Part shown: in pieces, positions 16,563-25,452 of the stretch
Layout of the letters: every line of letters begins with the position of its first letter
How positions within the stretch are numbered: the first letter of the stretch is position 1
NCBI GenBank assembly: GCA_039592335.1
Contig: JBDHBX010000009.1
Span: forward strand, 62,001-126,000
DNA length: 64,000 bases
DNA from: WVYX01 sp039592335
Lineage (GTDB): Bacteria > Gemmatimonadota > Gemmatimonadetes > Gemmatimonadales > GWC2-71-9
Direction of reading: 5' to 3'
Notes under the pieces: generated by a model
Told to the model about the DNA's origin: nothing
The model's input: only the letters and a program-made list of their open reading frames with translations
The model's database searches: none
Made by a program: the position numbers and the translations under genes

Positions 16563-17296
16563 CCGCGCCGCCGACGAACAGCGCCGACCAGACCCCGTTT
16601 GTCGTCCGGCTCGACGCCTTCTCGGGACCGCTCGATCTGTTGCTCCACCTGATTCGGGAGCAGGAGGTCGACATCTATGACATTCCCATCGCGGCGATCG
16701 CCGACCAGTTCCTCGAGGCGATCGACGCGCTGGGGTTGAACGAGGCCGCCGACTACCTGGAGATGGCTGCCCACCTGCTGCGCATCAAGATCCAACTGCT
16801 CCTGCCGCGGCCGTTCGACGAAGAGGGGTGGGAGGATCCGCGGGCCGAGTTGGTGCGGCGTCTGCTGGAGTACGAGCAGGTGCGAGAGGTGGCGGACTGG
16901 CTGGCCCAGCAGTCGAGTCAGCACGCGGGCCGATTCCCGCGCGGATGGTTCGCGGATCCGCCGGAACTCCCGCCACGGCCGATCACGCTCAGCCTCGCGG
17001 AGCTCCTGGTGGCCGTGGAGGAGCTGGTTGAGTCGCTGCCGGAGCCGGTCCTGCACCGGGTGGTGCCACGCCCGCTGGACGTGGAGGGCGCGACGCGCCG
17101 CATCGAGGCGCTCCTGGAGGAGCGCGAACGGCTCACGCTGCTGGACGCGATTGGCGAGGCGACGAGTGTGGCCGACGTGCTGTCGGTCCTGATCGCGGTG
17201 TTGGAGCTCGCCCGGCTGGGCCGTATCCGCCTGGCGCAACGCAAGACCTTTGGCTCGGTGACGATTCGACGTGAACCCGATCGCACAGCTGTTTGA
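16559..17296 (+). CDS. scpA: Segregation and condensation protein A
   Basis: This is the kleisin subunit of the SMC-ScpAB condensin. The N-terminal SMC-neck-binding part FSGPLDLLLHLIREQEVDIYDIPI and the C-terminal winged helix (residues about 165-240) are present. It bridges the SMC heads and organises the chromosome. ATG 16559 overlaps the previous stop (ATGA) and is favoured over GTG 16550. It overlaps scpB by 26 nt. Confidence 0.95.
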   Translation: MTAPPTNSADQTPFVVRLDAFSGPLDLLLHLIREQEVDIYDIPIAAIADQFLEAIDALGLNEAADYLEMAAHLLRIKIQLLLPRPFDEEGWEDPRAELVRRLLEYEQVREVADWLAQQSSQHAGRFPRGWFADPPELPPRPITLSLAELLVAVEELVESLPEPVLHRVVPRPLDVEGATRRIEALLEERERLTLLDAIGEATSVADVLSVLIAVLELARLGRIRLAQRKTFGSVTIRREPDRTAV

Positions 17297-17828
17297 GGCC
17301 GCCTTCTTCGCGGCGGCGCACCCCCTCTCGCTGGAGGACTTGGGGCGCCTCGCTCCCGACCGGCCCCGGGAGGAACTCGAAGCCGCGCTGGAGGAGTTGC
17401 GTCGGCACTACGAGGAGCACCGTCATGGGTTCGAGCTGGTGGAGGTCGGTGAGGGCTTTCAGCTCCTCACGCGGCGCGACCTGGCCGAGACCATTACCGA
17501 AGCGCACATCGTGCACCGGCCGCGCAAGCTGAGCCGTGCGGCGCTGGAGACGCTGGCCGTGATCGCGTACCGGCAGCCGGTGAGCCGTGCCGACATCGAA
17601 GAGATCCGTGGTGTCTCGGTGGAGGGTGTCCTCCGCTCGCTGCTCGACCGCGAGGTCATTGCGGTGGTGGGGCGCGCCGAGGGCCTGGGCCGGCCGCTGC
17701 TGTACGGGACCACGCCGCAGCTGCTCGAGTTGCTGGGCATCCGGTCGTTGGAGGAGCTGCCGCGGCTCGAGGAGCTCTCGGTGGCTCTGCGCATGCCGAC
17801 CGAAGCGGCGGAGTTGGGCGAGACGTGA
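17271..17828 (+). CDS. scpB: Segregation and condensation protein B
   Basis: The 185-aa protein has the two winged-helix domains of ScpB, with the conserved core RAALETLAVIAYRQPVSRADIEEIRG and YGTTPQLLELLGI. It dimerises and binds ScpA in the SMC complex. The GTG start lies inside the scpA 3' end, so translation is coupled. The following pseudouridine synthase overlaps by 4 nt, an order (scpA-scpB-rluB) widespread in bacteria. Confidence 0.95.
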   Translation: MNPIAQLFEAAFFAAAHPLSLEDLGRLAPDRPREELEAALEELRRHYEEHRHGFELVEVGEGFQLLTRRDLAETITEAHIVHRPRKLSRAALETLAVIAYRQPVSRADIEEIRGVSVEGVLRSLLDREVIAVVGRAEGLGRPLLYGTTPQLLELLGIRSLEELPRLEELSVALRMPTEAAELGET

Positions 17829-18532
17829 CGAAGATGCGGCTGCAGCGGGCCCTGGCACGCGCCGGGGTCGCCTCGCGCCGCCGTGCAGAGGAACTGATCG
17901 AGGCCGGCCGGGTCCGGGTGAACGGGAAGGTGGCCACCATCGGCACCAGCGTGGATCCGGAGGCCGACGTGATCACGGTCGGGCGCCGCACGATCCGTCC
18001 CGGTCGGATCGTGTGGATCGCGTTGCACAAGCCGGTGGGCTATGTGGTCACCAAGCGGGACCCCAGGGGGCGCAAGACGGTGTTTCAGCTGCTCCCCGAT
18101 GTGCCCGGGCTCACCTACGTCGGGCGGCTGGACGTGGCGACGACGGGCCTGCTGCTGTTCACGACCGACGGAGCGGCGGCGCACCGCCTGACCCACCCGC
18201 GCTACGCGGTGGAGCGTACCTATCGGGTGCTGGTGCATGGCCGCCCGCCACACGAGATTCGAAGGGCGCTGGAGCGGGAGATCGTGATCGACGGCCGGCC
18301 GGTGCGGGTGGTCCGCTCGCGGGTGCGGCCGGCGGCGCGCGGGTCGAGCGATGTGACGTTGGTGTTGGCCGAAGGACGCTATCGCATCGTGCGGCGCATG
18401 TGCGACCGACTGAAGCTCAAGGTGGAGCGCTTGATGCGCCTCTCGTACGGGCCCGTGCAGTTGGGTCGACTGGCGGCGGGGGAGTGGCGCTATCTTACGC
18501 GACGTGAACTCGAGGCAGTGACGACGGAATAG
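17825..18532 (+). CDS. rluB: RluB/RsuA-family rRNA pseudouridine synthase
   Basis: The 235-aa protein has an N-terminal S4 RNA-binding domain (RLQRALARAGVASRRRAEELI) and the catalytic motif GRLDVATTGLLLFTTDG, whose Asp is the nucleophile. RluB modifies U2605 in helix 89 of 23S rRNA in E. coli; RsuA modifies 16S rRNA. Gene order after scpB supports RluB. GTG 17825 overlaps the scpB stop. Confidence 0.92.
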   Translation: MTKMRLQRALARAGVASRRRAEELIEAGRVRVNGKVATIGTSVDPEADVITVGRRTIRPGRIVWIALHKPVGYVVTKRDPRGRKTVFQLLPDVPGLTYVGRLDVATTGLLLFTTDGAAAHRLTHPRYAVERTYRVLVHGRPPHEIRRALEREIVIDGRPVRVVRSRVRPAARGSSDVTLVLAEGRYRIVRRMCDRLKLKVERLMRLSYGPVQLGRLAAGEWRYLTRRELEAVTTE

Positions 18533-18537
18533 GGGTC

Positions 18538-20172
18538 ATGGAACTCAAGGGCAAGACGATTCTGATGCTTGGCGGCAGCGGCTTGGTGGGTCACGCGGTG
18601 GCCCGCGAGCTGCTGTTGCGCGGCCCGAAGCGGATCGTGCTGGTGGCGCTGTACGACGATGAGGTGCGCGCCGGTGCCGAGTCGCTCGCACCGTACGCCG
18701 GCGACACGGAGATCGTGACCGAGTGGGGCGACATCTTCGTGCCGGCGGACGCCGCCAAGCTGGACCGCCAGGCGATCCTGGCCGACAAGGAGCTGCGCGA
18801 GGTCGTGTTGGGCGACCTGCTCGGCGAGCTCAGCAAGGAGGTGCTCGACCGCAGCTTCCTCTTTCAACTGTTCCAGCGGTATGAGCCGCACGCCGTGGTG
18901 GACTGCATCAATACCGCCACGGCGTTCGCCTATCAGGACGTGTTCCACAGCGCCCGCGATCTGCTCGACGCGGCGCGGGAAGGACCGGTGACGCTGGAGC
19001 AGGTGGAGGAGCACGTGCTGTCCATCCCGATGCCTCAGCTCATCCGGCACGTGCAGATCATGCTGCAGTGCGTCCGCTCGTTCGGCACCGAAGGGTATGT
19101 GAAGGTCGGCACATCGGGGACGGGCGGCATGGGGCTCAACATCCCCTATACCCACTCCGAGGAGCGGCCGTCGCGCACGCTGCTGGCCAAATCGGCGGTC
19201 GCCGGCGCGCACTCGCTCCTGCTGTGGCTCGTGGCCCGCACGCCGGGCGCCCCGGCCACGGTGGAGATCAAGCCTACGACCGCGATCGCGTGGCGCGAGA
19301 TCGGGTACGGACCGGTGCGGCGCCGAGGACAACCGGTGCGCCTGGTCGACTGTCCGCAACCGTTGCCACTCGCCGAGGCGTTTCAGGAAGGGGCGGCGGG
19401 GTGGACGGACACCGGCTCCCTGCTCGAGTCGGTGTGGGCCGACTGCGGCGAGAACGGCCTCTTCGCGCGGGACGAGTTCGAGACCGTGACGGCACTCAAG
19501 CAGATGGAGTTCATCACGCCGGAGGAGGTCGCGGCGTACGTGGTGTCGGAGCTGCAGGGGTACCCCACGGGTCGGGATATCATGTCGGCGCTCGACGCCT
19601 CGACGGCGGGACCGACGTATCGGGCGGGATTGCTGCGGGCGGCCGCCATCGAACGACTCGAGGCGCTGGAGCGGGAACACGACCTGCGCTCGGTCGCGTT
19701 TGAGATGCTCGGACCACCGCGGCTCACCAAGCTGCTGTACGAAGCGTTCGTGCTGTCGCGCCTGTGCGAGTCCGTGAGGGCGCTTGCCGAGGGCGATGCA
19801 GCCTACGTGGCGAAGCAGGCCGCCGCGCTCATGGCGAAGGACACCGAGCTGCGGTCCACCATTGTTTCGGTGGGCCTTCCGGTCGTCGTACCGAGCGGGA
19901 AGGTTTATAGGGGCGAACTCGTCATCATTCAGCCCGACGATGGCGATATTGAGCCGGCAGTGGCCCGCGGGTGGGTGGATCTCCGGCCCGAGAACTGCAA
20001 AGCGTGGATCGGGCGCGCCAAGATGATGGTGGAGCAGGCCGGCCGGCGTGACCAGCGCAGCGACAGCGGCGTCGAGTGGGGAGCCATCGAGCCCGACGAT
20101 CCCATCGCGCCGCCGCGGTTCGCGACCTGGATCTTCCGGTACGAGGACGGCGGAGAACGGATCAAGCGATGA
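18538..20172 (+). CDS. Large NAD(P)-binding Rossmann-fold protein of unknown function
   Basis: The 544-aa protein starts with a dinucleotide-binding motif LMLGGSGLVGHAVARELL (residues 9-26), like SDR/epimerase enzymes. It has a VVDCINTATAF strand and a later YTHSEERPSRTLLAKSA segment that could supply a Tyr/Lys pair. The C-terminal half, about 250 residues, is mostly helical and matches nothing I recognise. Neither a signal peptide nor membrane segments are seen. It lies 5 nt after rluB and 13 nt before moxR, so it is probably in the same transcript. It is much longer than a typical SDR. Confidence 0.65.
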   Translation: MELKGKTILMLGGSGLVGHAVARELLLRGPKRIVLVALYDDEVRAGAESLAPYAGDTEIVTEWGDIFVPADAAKLDRQAILADKELREVVLGDLLGELSKEVLDRSFLFQLFQRYEPHAVVDCINTATAFAYQDVFHSARDLLDAAREGPVTLEQVEEHVLSIPMPQLIRHVQIMLQCVRSFGTEGYVKVGTSGTGGMGLNIPYTHSEERPSRTLLAKSAVAGAHSLLLWLVARTPGAPATVEIKPTTAIAWREIGYGPVRRRGQPVRLVDCPQPLPLAEAFQEGAAGWTDTGSLLESVWADCGENGLFARDEFETVTALKQMEFITPEEVAAYVVSELQGYPTGRDIMSALDASTAGPTYRAGLLRAAAIERLEALEREHDLRSVAFEMLGPPRLTKLLYEAFVLSRLCESVRALAEGDAAYVAKQAAALMAKDTELRSTIVSVGLPVVVPSGKVYRGELVIIQPDDGDIEPAVARGWVDLRPENCKAWIGRAKMMVEQAGRRDQRSDSGVEWGAIEPDDPIAPPRFATWIFRYEDGGERIKR

Positions 20173-20185
20173 GAGGCGACAACGG

Positions 20186-21160
20186 ATGACGTCACGCGCG
20201 GTCAAAGCGCCGGACGCAGCGATCACCACTGCTGTGGTGGAGGAAGTCGGCAAGCGGGTCGTCGGGCAGGAGGCAATGGTGGAACGCCTGCTGGTTGGGC
20301 TCCTCACTGGCGGGCACATCCTGCTCGAGGGCGTACCCGGACTCGCCAAGACCCTGGCAGTCCGGACGCTGGCGGAGGTGATCCGCACGACCTTCCAGCG
20401 GATCCAGTTCACTCCCGATCTGCTGCCGGCGGACATCATCGGCACCATGGTGTTCGATCAGCGCACCAGCGAGTTCCGGCCCAAGCAAGGGCCGCTGTTC
20501 GCCAACATCATCCTCGCCGATGAGATCAACCGGGCGCCCGCGAAGGTGCAGGCGGCCCTGCTCGAGGCCATGCAGGAGAAGCAGGTCACGATTGGCAGCG
20601 AGACGCATGCGCTCGACGAGCCGTTTCTCGTGCTGGCGACCCAGAACCCGATCGAGCAGGAAGGGACCTACCCACTCCCCGAAGCGCAGCTCGACCGGTT
20701 CATGCTCAAAGTGTTCGTGGGCTATCCCTCGCGCGATGAGGAGAAGGAGATCCTCTGGCGCATGGCAGGCGGCCAGGAGATTCCGGTCGGCCGCGTGGCC
20801 GATCCCGAGGACATCCTCTCGATCCGGCGGCAGATTGCCGAGCTGTACATGGATCAGAAGATCGTGGATTACATCGTGGACGTGGTGCGCGCCACCCGGG
20901 AGCCCCAGACGGTGGGGCTGCACGAGGTGCGGCCGCTTATCGCCTACGGCGCGAGCCCACGGGCCTCGATCTATCTCGCCCAAGCGGCCCGAGCACACGC
21001 CTTCCTCCGGGGCCGGGCGTACGTCGTCCCGGAGGACGTGAAGGCCATGGCGCCCGACGTGTTGCGGCACCGCGTGCTGCTCACGTTTGAGGCGGAGGCC
21101 GAAGACGTTATTTCGGATGGTGTGATCGGCAAGATCCTGGAGGCAGTGGACGTTCCGTGA
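20186..21160 (+). CDS. moxR: MoxR-family AAA+ ATPase
   Basis: The 324-aa AAA+ protein has Walker A GVPGLAKT, Walker B IILADEINRA, sensor motif ATQNPIEQEGTYPLPEAQLDRF and a helical lid. MoxR ATPases act as chaperones for proteins with von Willebrand A domains encoded next to them. ATG 20186 is chosen because the longer frame (to 20048) lies within the preceding gene and has no family match. It is the first of the moxR-DUF58-bat set; the stop overlaps the DUF58 GTG. Confidence 0.95.
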   Translation: MTSRAVKAPDAAITTAVVEEVGKRVVGQEAMVERLLVGLLTGGHILLEGVPGLAKTLAVRTLAEVIRTTFQRIQFTPDLLPADIIGTMVFDQRTSEFRPKQGPLFANIILADEINRAPAKVQAALLEAMQEKQVTIGSETHALDEPFLVLATQNPIEQEGTYPLPEAQLDRFMLKVFVGYPSRDEEKEILWRMAGGQEIPVGRVADPEDILSIRRQIAELYMDQKIVDYIVDVVRATREPQTVGLHEVRPLIAYGASPRASIYLAQAARAHAFLRGRAYVVPEDVKAMAPDVLRHRVLLTFEAEAEDVISDGVIGKILEAVDVP

Positions 21161-22053
21161 CGCGCCCGTCCCGCATCGTCGGGGCCGACGTTCTGCGCCA
21201 GGTAAAGACGATCGAGCTCCGCACCCGCCGGCTCGTCAACACGCTCTTCTCCGGTGAGTACCGCTCGACGTTCCGCGGCCACGGTATGGAGTTCGCCGAG
21301 GTTCGTGCCTACCAGCAGGGCGACGACTACCGGTCCATCGACTGGAACGTGTCAGCCCGCATGGGCTCTCCCTATGTGAAGACCTTCATGGAGGAGCGGG
21401 AGCTCACCGTCCTGCTCGTGGTCGATCGCTCCGGCTCGGAGGAGTTCGGGGCACCGGTCCACAAGTCGGAGCGGGGTGTCGAGGTGGCGGCGGTGCTCGC
21501 GCTGGCCGCCGCGCGGCAGAACGATCGGGTGGGCGCCCTCATCTTCTCTGGCGGCATCGATCACGTCGTACCACCGCGCAAAGGCCGCCTGCACGCGCTG
21601 CGCATCATCAGGGATCTCCTCGCGTTTCGCCCCGTGGACAGGGGCACCAACATTGCGGCGGCGCTCGCCTACGCCTCCCGCCTGCTGCGTCACCGCTCCA
21701 TCGTCGCCGTGCTGTCGGACTTCCGCGCGCCAGGTTGGGAGGATCAGTTGGGCCGCATTGGCCGGAAGCACGAGGTCGTGGCCATCACGGTGGACGACCC
21801 CCGCGAGTTCGCGCTTCCGGAGGCGGGGTGGATCGAGTTGGAGGATGCCGAGTCGAGCGAGCGCGTGCTGGTGGACACGTCGCACGGTCCCACGCGCCTT
21901 GCGCTCGCGATGGCGGCCGAGAAGGTGCGCCTGAACCGCGCCCGCGCCCTGAAACAGGCGCAGGTGGATCACATCGCCCTGCGCACGGATCGTCCGTACG
22001 CGGAGGCGTTGCACCGCGCGTTCGCCGAGCGCGCCCGCAGGTTGAGGCGATGA
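21157..22053 (+). CDS. DUF58 domain protein (Bat operon)
   Basis: The 298-aa protein has the DUF58 hallmark FRGHGMEFAEVRAYQQGDDYRSIDWNVSAR followed by a VWA-like fold (LLVVDRSGSEEFG). It is normally found between moxR and batA and is thought to be a MoxR partner at the membrane surface. The GTG start overlaps moxR and the stop overlaps the next ATG (ATGA). Confidence 0.92.
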   Translation: MTRPSRIVGADVLRQVKTIELRTRRLVNTLFSGEYRSTFRGHGMEFAEVRAYQQGDDYRSIDWNVSARMGSPYVKTFMEERELTVLLVVDRSGSEEFGAPVHKSERGVEVAAVLALAAARQNDRVGALIFSGGIDHVVPPRKGRLHALRIIRDLLAFRPVDRGTNIAAALAYASRLLRHRSIVAVLSDFRAPGWEDQLGRIGRKHEVVAITVDDPREFALPEAGWIELEDAESSERVLVDTSHGPTRLALAMAAEKVRLNRARALKQAQVDHIALRTDRPYAEALHRAFAERARRLRR

Positions 22054-22862
22054 TCGTCCTGTTCGCGGTGGCGGTGCTGCAAATGTCTACATGGGTGGTG
22101 TCGCCGGTGTACGTGACCGTGGGGGACACGGTGCGACTGGTGCGTCGGGTCAATGCGGCGCCCGATGTGCAGGCGCGCCTGCGGCCACTGTCTGCCACGC
22201 CCGCGCTCGAGCCGCTGACGCGACCGCGCGCGGCCTATGCCGAGGGCGACCTCACGATGCTCTACACCGTGGCCCTGTTCGAGCCGGGTCGCCACGCCAT
22301 TGCGATGCCGCCGGCGGAGCTGCTCCACCCGGACGGACGGGTCGAGACCATCCCCGGGGACACGGCATGGATCGAGGTGGCGTCTGTGATCCCGGCGGAG
22401 GACACGCTGCCGATGCCGCGGGCCGCGGCCGACCCGCTGGTCCGCAACCCGAGCGGTGTGATCCCGCTGCTCGTGCTGTTCGGCTTCGTGCTCGGGGCCG
22501 CCGCCGCGTGGGGTGTTGCCCGGAGGCGCACGCGGCCCCGCCCGGGGCCTGGCGACGTCGAGATCGAGCCGGCGGAGCCCCCGATCGAGCGGTGGGCGAC
22601 CGCCGGGGAGTCCCGCGCGGTCGCCGCGGTGACCGCCGACCGGCTGCGGCAGCACATCGCCCAGCTGATTCCCCGGGCCGGTCGCCATCTCGACACCGAA
22701 GAGTGCCTGCACGTGCTGAACGATGAGGTGCCGGAGTGGCCGTTGCGCGAGACCGGTGAGGTGCTCCGCGCGCTGGAGCGTGCGCGGTTCGCGCCCGCGG
22801 TGCCGAGTGACGTGGTCGACGTCGTGGAGCAGGCCGATCGCCTGAAGGAGCGTCTGGCGTGA
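22050..22862 (+). CDS. Bat operon membrane protein, unrecognised
   Basis: The 270-aa protein has an N-terminal signal/anchor (1-17), an extracytoplasmic beta-rich part (about 20-130), one transmembrane helix near 135-155 followed by basic residues, and a cytoplasmic helical domain. It occupies the position of the DUF4381-like gene found between DUF58 and batA in many operons, but I cannot confirm that family from sequence alone. ATG 22050 overlaps the DUF58 stop. The longer in-frame extension upstream lies within the DUF58 gene. Confidence 0.7.
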   Translation: MIVLFAVAVLQMSTWVVSPVYVTVGDTVRLVRRVNAAPDVQARLRPLSATPALEPLTRPRAAYAEGDLTMLYTVALFEPGRHAIAMPPAELLHPDGRVETIPGDTAWIEVASVIPAEDTLPMPRAAADPLVRNPSGVIPLLVLFGFVLGAAAAWGVARRRTRPRPGPGDVEIEPAEPPIERWATAGESRAVAAVTADRLRQHIAQLIPRAGRHLDTEECLHVLNDEVPEWPLRETGEVLRALERARFAPAVPSDVVDVVEQADRLKERLA

Positions 22863-23839
22863 TCTTCGCGCGCCCGCTGATCCTGGTGTTGCTCGTGGGG
22901 TTGCCGCTGTGGTGGTGGCACCGCCGTCACCGTCCGGCGCCGGCCGCCCGCTACAGTGATGCGCAGCAGTTCCGCACGGCGCCCCAGGGCCGACGGTGGC
23001 TGGCCGGCACGCCGGCAGCCCTGCGCACGCTCACCCTTGCCGCGTGGATCATCGCGGCGGCGGGACCTGAGTACGGGATCTCGTCGGAGGACACGACGAG
23101 CGAGGGCATCGCGATCGTGCTCGCCGTGGATGTCTCCAGCTCGATGCTCGCCGAGGACTTCGCGCCCTCCAACCGGCTCGACGTCGCCAAGGAGCAGTCC
23201 GTCTCCTTTATCGCGGCGCGGGAGTTCGATCGGATCGGCCTCGTGGCCTTCGCCGGCGAGGCGCTCACCCGCGTGCCGATCACCGTGGATTACCACGTGC
23301 TGGAGCAGGCGGTGGGTGAGCTGCGGGTGGGAGAACTGGAGGACGGCACCGCGATCGGCACGGCGATCGGGACGGCAGCGAACCGGCTGCGGCGAGCGCC
23401 AGGAGCGAGCAAGGTCATCGTGTTGCTCACCGACGGGGAGAACACGCGTGGCATGCTGGATCCGCGCACGGCGGCCGAGGCGGCCGCCGAGTTCGGCATC
23501 CGGGTGTACACCATCGGGGTCGGCACGGAGGGCGAGGCGCCCATGCCGATCGGGCGGGGCACTCAAGGGCAGCTGCGCTACCAGACCCTCCCGGTGCGCA
23601 TCGACGAGGTGCTGTTGGAGGACATCGCCAACCTCACCGGGGGGCGGTACTTCCGCGCCACCGACCCCGAAGCGCTGAATCGCATCTTCCGGCAGATCGA
23701 CCGGCTGGAGAAGACGCCGGTCGTGGTGACGCGCTACACCCAGTACAACGAAGCGTACCAGGTGCCGTTGCTCGTCGGTCTGGGTGCGCTGGCCCTGGAA
23801 CTGCTCATCGCGGCCACGGTCGTGATTCGGGTACCGTAG
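22859..23839 (+). CDS. batA: BatA: membrane VWA-domain protein
   Basis: The 326-aa protein has an N-terminal membrane pair, a VWA domain with MIDAS residues DVSSSM and LTDGEN, and a C-terminal membrane helix. BatA proteins are associated with oxygen tolerance and envelope stress in Bacteroides and Leptospira, though their biochemical function is unsettled. GTG start, overlapping the previous gene by 4 nt; the stop shares one base with the next start. Confidence 0.92.
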   Translation: MIFARPLILVLLVGLPLWWWHRRHRPAPAARYSDAQQFRTAPQGRRWLAGTPAALRTLTLAAWIIAAAGPEYGISSEDTTSEGIAIVLAVDVSSSMLAEDFAPSNRLDVAKEQSVSFIAAREFDRIGLVAFAGEALTRVPITVDYHVLEQAVGELRVGELEDGTAIGTAIGTAANRLRRAPGASKVIVLLTDGENTRGMLDPRTAAEAAAEFGIRVYTIGVGTEGEAPMPIGRGTQGQLRYQTLPVRIDEVLLEDIANLTGGRYFRATDPEALNRIFRQIDRLEKTPVVVTRYTQYNEAYQVPLLVGLGALALELLIAATVVIRVP

Positions 23840-25452
23840 TGTCGTTCGACTCGCCCCTCGTGCTCTGGACCGCCCCCGCGGTGGGCGTCGTAGCCCTGTT
23901 CATGGCGCTGTGGGCGCGGGGCGCGCGGGTGAGCCACGCGCGGCGCTGGTCGCGCACGCTGGCGGTGCGGGCCCGCCGACTGGGCCGCTCAAGCCCCATT
24001 GCCCTCGGGCTCGCGGCGCTCGCGGCCACGGTCGCGCTGGCCGGACCGCGCTGGGGCAGCCGAGTAGTAGAGGCCGAGACGAAGGGGCTGAACCTGGTCA
24101 TCGCCGTGGATATCTCCCGCTCCATGTTGGCCGAGGATGTCGCGCCCTCCCGGCTCGAACGGGCGAAGCGACAGGCGCGGCGTCTGGTGTACGACTTGGG
24201 TGGCGACCGCGTCGGGCTGATCGCGTTCGCGGGGCAGAGCTTCGCGCTCGCGCCCCTCACGGTGGACGGCAGCGCGCTCCACCTGCTGATCGATGCGCTC
24301 GATCCCGAGTTCACCAGTGCCGGAGGCACCGAGCTGACCACGGTGCTCGACATGGGGAGGGACCTGCTCTTCGCCGGCGACCCGGTGGCCGATCGGGTGC
24401 TGGTGGTGTTCACCGACGGGGAGTCGCACGATTCGCTCTCGGCGGTGGTGAGCGCCGCTGAGCGGCTGCGGCGCGATCGCGTGCGGCTGGTGCTCGTGGC
24501 CGAGGGAGGCGTCGAGCCCGTGCCCATTCCCGTGCGGGAGCCCGACGGGACACTCGTCGGCTATCAGCGCGACCCCGCGGGGGAGGTGGTCGGCACGTCG
24601 CGGCGGGACGACATCCTCACGGCCGTGGCGGATGCGGCGCAGGGTGTGCTGGTGGCCGCGCAGTTGGCCGACCAGGCCGGGGCCGTTCGGGATCTGGTCG
24701 CCGCCTACAAGCGCTCCCCGCAGGCGACGTCCACCGCCGCGCAGGATATCTCGCGCGCCTGGATCCCCTTGCTCCTCGCGGTTCTCGTGCTGCTGACGCA
24801 CACGGCGACGCGTCGTTCGATGGCGATGATCTCGCTGCTGCTGCTCGTCGCGGGCGGGAGCGCCCACGCTCAGGGGCCGCGCAACCGCGGAGATGACGCC
24901 TGGCGCGAAGGCGACTACGAGCGCGCTGCCGCGCGTTACCTCGAGCAGGTCCGTGCCGGCGTGGGTGGCGACACGACCGTGTTCAACCTGGGTACCGCGG
25001 CCCTCGCCGCGGGCGACTCGGCGCTCGCCCGGCGGTCATTGGAGCAGGTGGGTGAGTCGCTCGAGCCGGAGCTGCGCTTCCTGGCGCTGTACAATCTCGG
25101 ATTGCTGCGTCTGCGACTCGCGGAGGCCGACTCCGGCAATGCGGCCGTTCACCTCGAGGCGGCGCGTACCCACTACCGCGAGGCGCTGATGCTGCGGCCG
25201 CAAAGTCAGGCGGCAAAGTGGAACCTGGAGCTGGCGGTGCGTTCGATGCCGCCGCCCGGTGCGCAGGGACCTCCGCCACCGGGCGGGAGCGAGTCGCCCC
25301 CGCCGCCCGACGAGCTGCCACCCGAGGGACTGTCCGCGGCGCAAGCGCAGCAGATCCTCAACTCCATGGCGGAGGAGGAGCGGCGCACGCGCTATCGCCA
25401 GAACCGGCGCCGCCAACAGGTACGCGAGACGCGGGGGAGGAAAGAGTGGTAG
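23839..25452 (+). CDS. batB: BatB-BatC fusion: VWA domain plus TPR protein
   Basis: The 537-aa protein has two N-terminal membrane segments, a VWA domain (about 85-275, MIDAS Asp91/Ser93/Ser95 and FTDGES) and a membrane helix near 305-322. In-frame Met328 then begins a second signal-like stretch ending AHAQ (about 345). After it come TPR units (about 350-450) and a Pro-rich then basic tail, the BatC architecture. In other bacteria batB and batC are separate genes. Met328 could be a relic or a working internal start. The product probably sits in the inner membrane with the TPR part outside the cytoplasm. Confidence 0.85.
   Translation: MSFDSPLVLWTAPAVGVVALFMALWARGARVSHARRWSRTLAVRARRLGRSSPIALGLAALAATVALAGPRWGSRVVEAETKGLNLVIAVDISRSMLAEDVAPSRLERAKRQARRLVYDLGGDRVGLIAFAGQSFALAPLTVDGSALHLLIDALDPEFTSAGGTELTTVLDMGRDLLFAGDPVADRVLVVFTDGESHDSLSAVVSAAERLRRDRVRLVLVAEGGVEPVPIPVREPDGTLVGYQRDPAGEVVGTSRRDDILTAVADAAQGVLVAAQLADQAGAVRDLVAAYKRSPQATSTAAQDISRAWIPLLLAVLVLLTHTATRRSMAMISLLLLVAGGSAHAQGPRNRGDDAWREGDYERAAARYLEQVRAGVGGDTTVFNLGTAALAAGDSALARRSLEQVGESLEPELRFLALYNLGLLRLRLAEADSGNAAVHLEAARTHYREALMLRPQSQAAKWNLELAVRSMPPPGAQGPPPPGGSESPPPPDELPPEGLSAAQAQQILNSMAEEERRTRYRQNRRRQQVRETRGRKEW

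Noticed and set aside
22262..23566. 434-aa open frame opposite batA
   Set aside because: It is antisense to a well-supported VWA gene, is rich in Arg and Pro, and shows no motif; high GC content makes such shadows common here.
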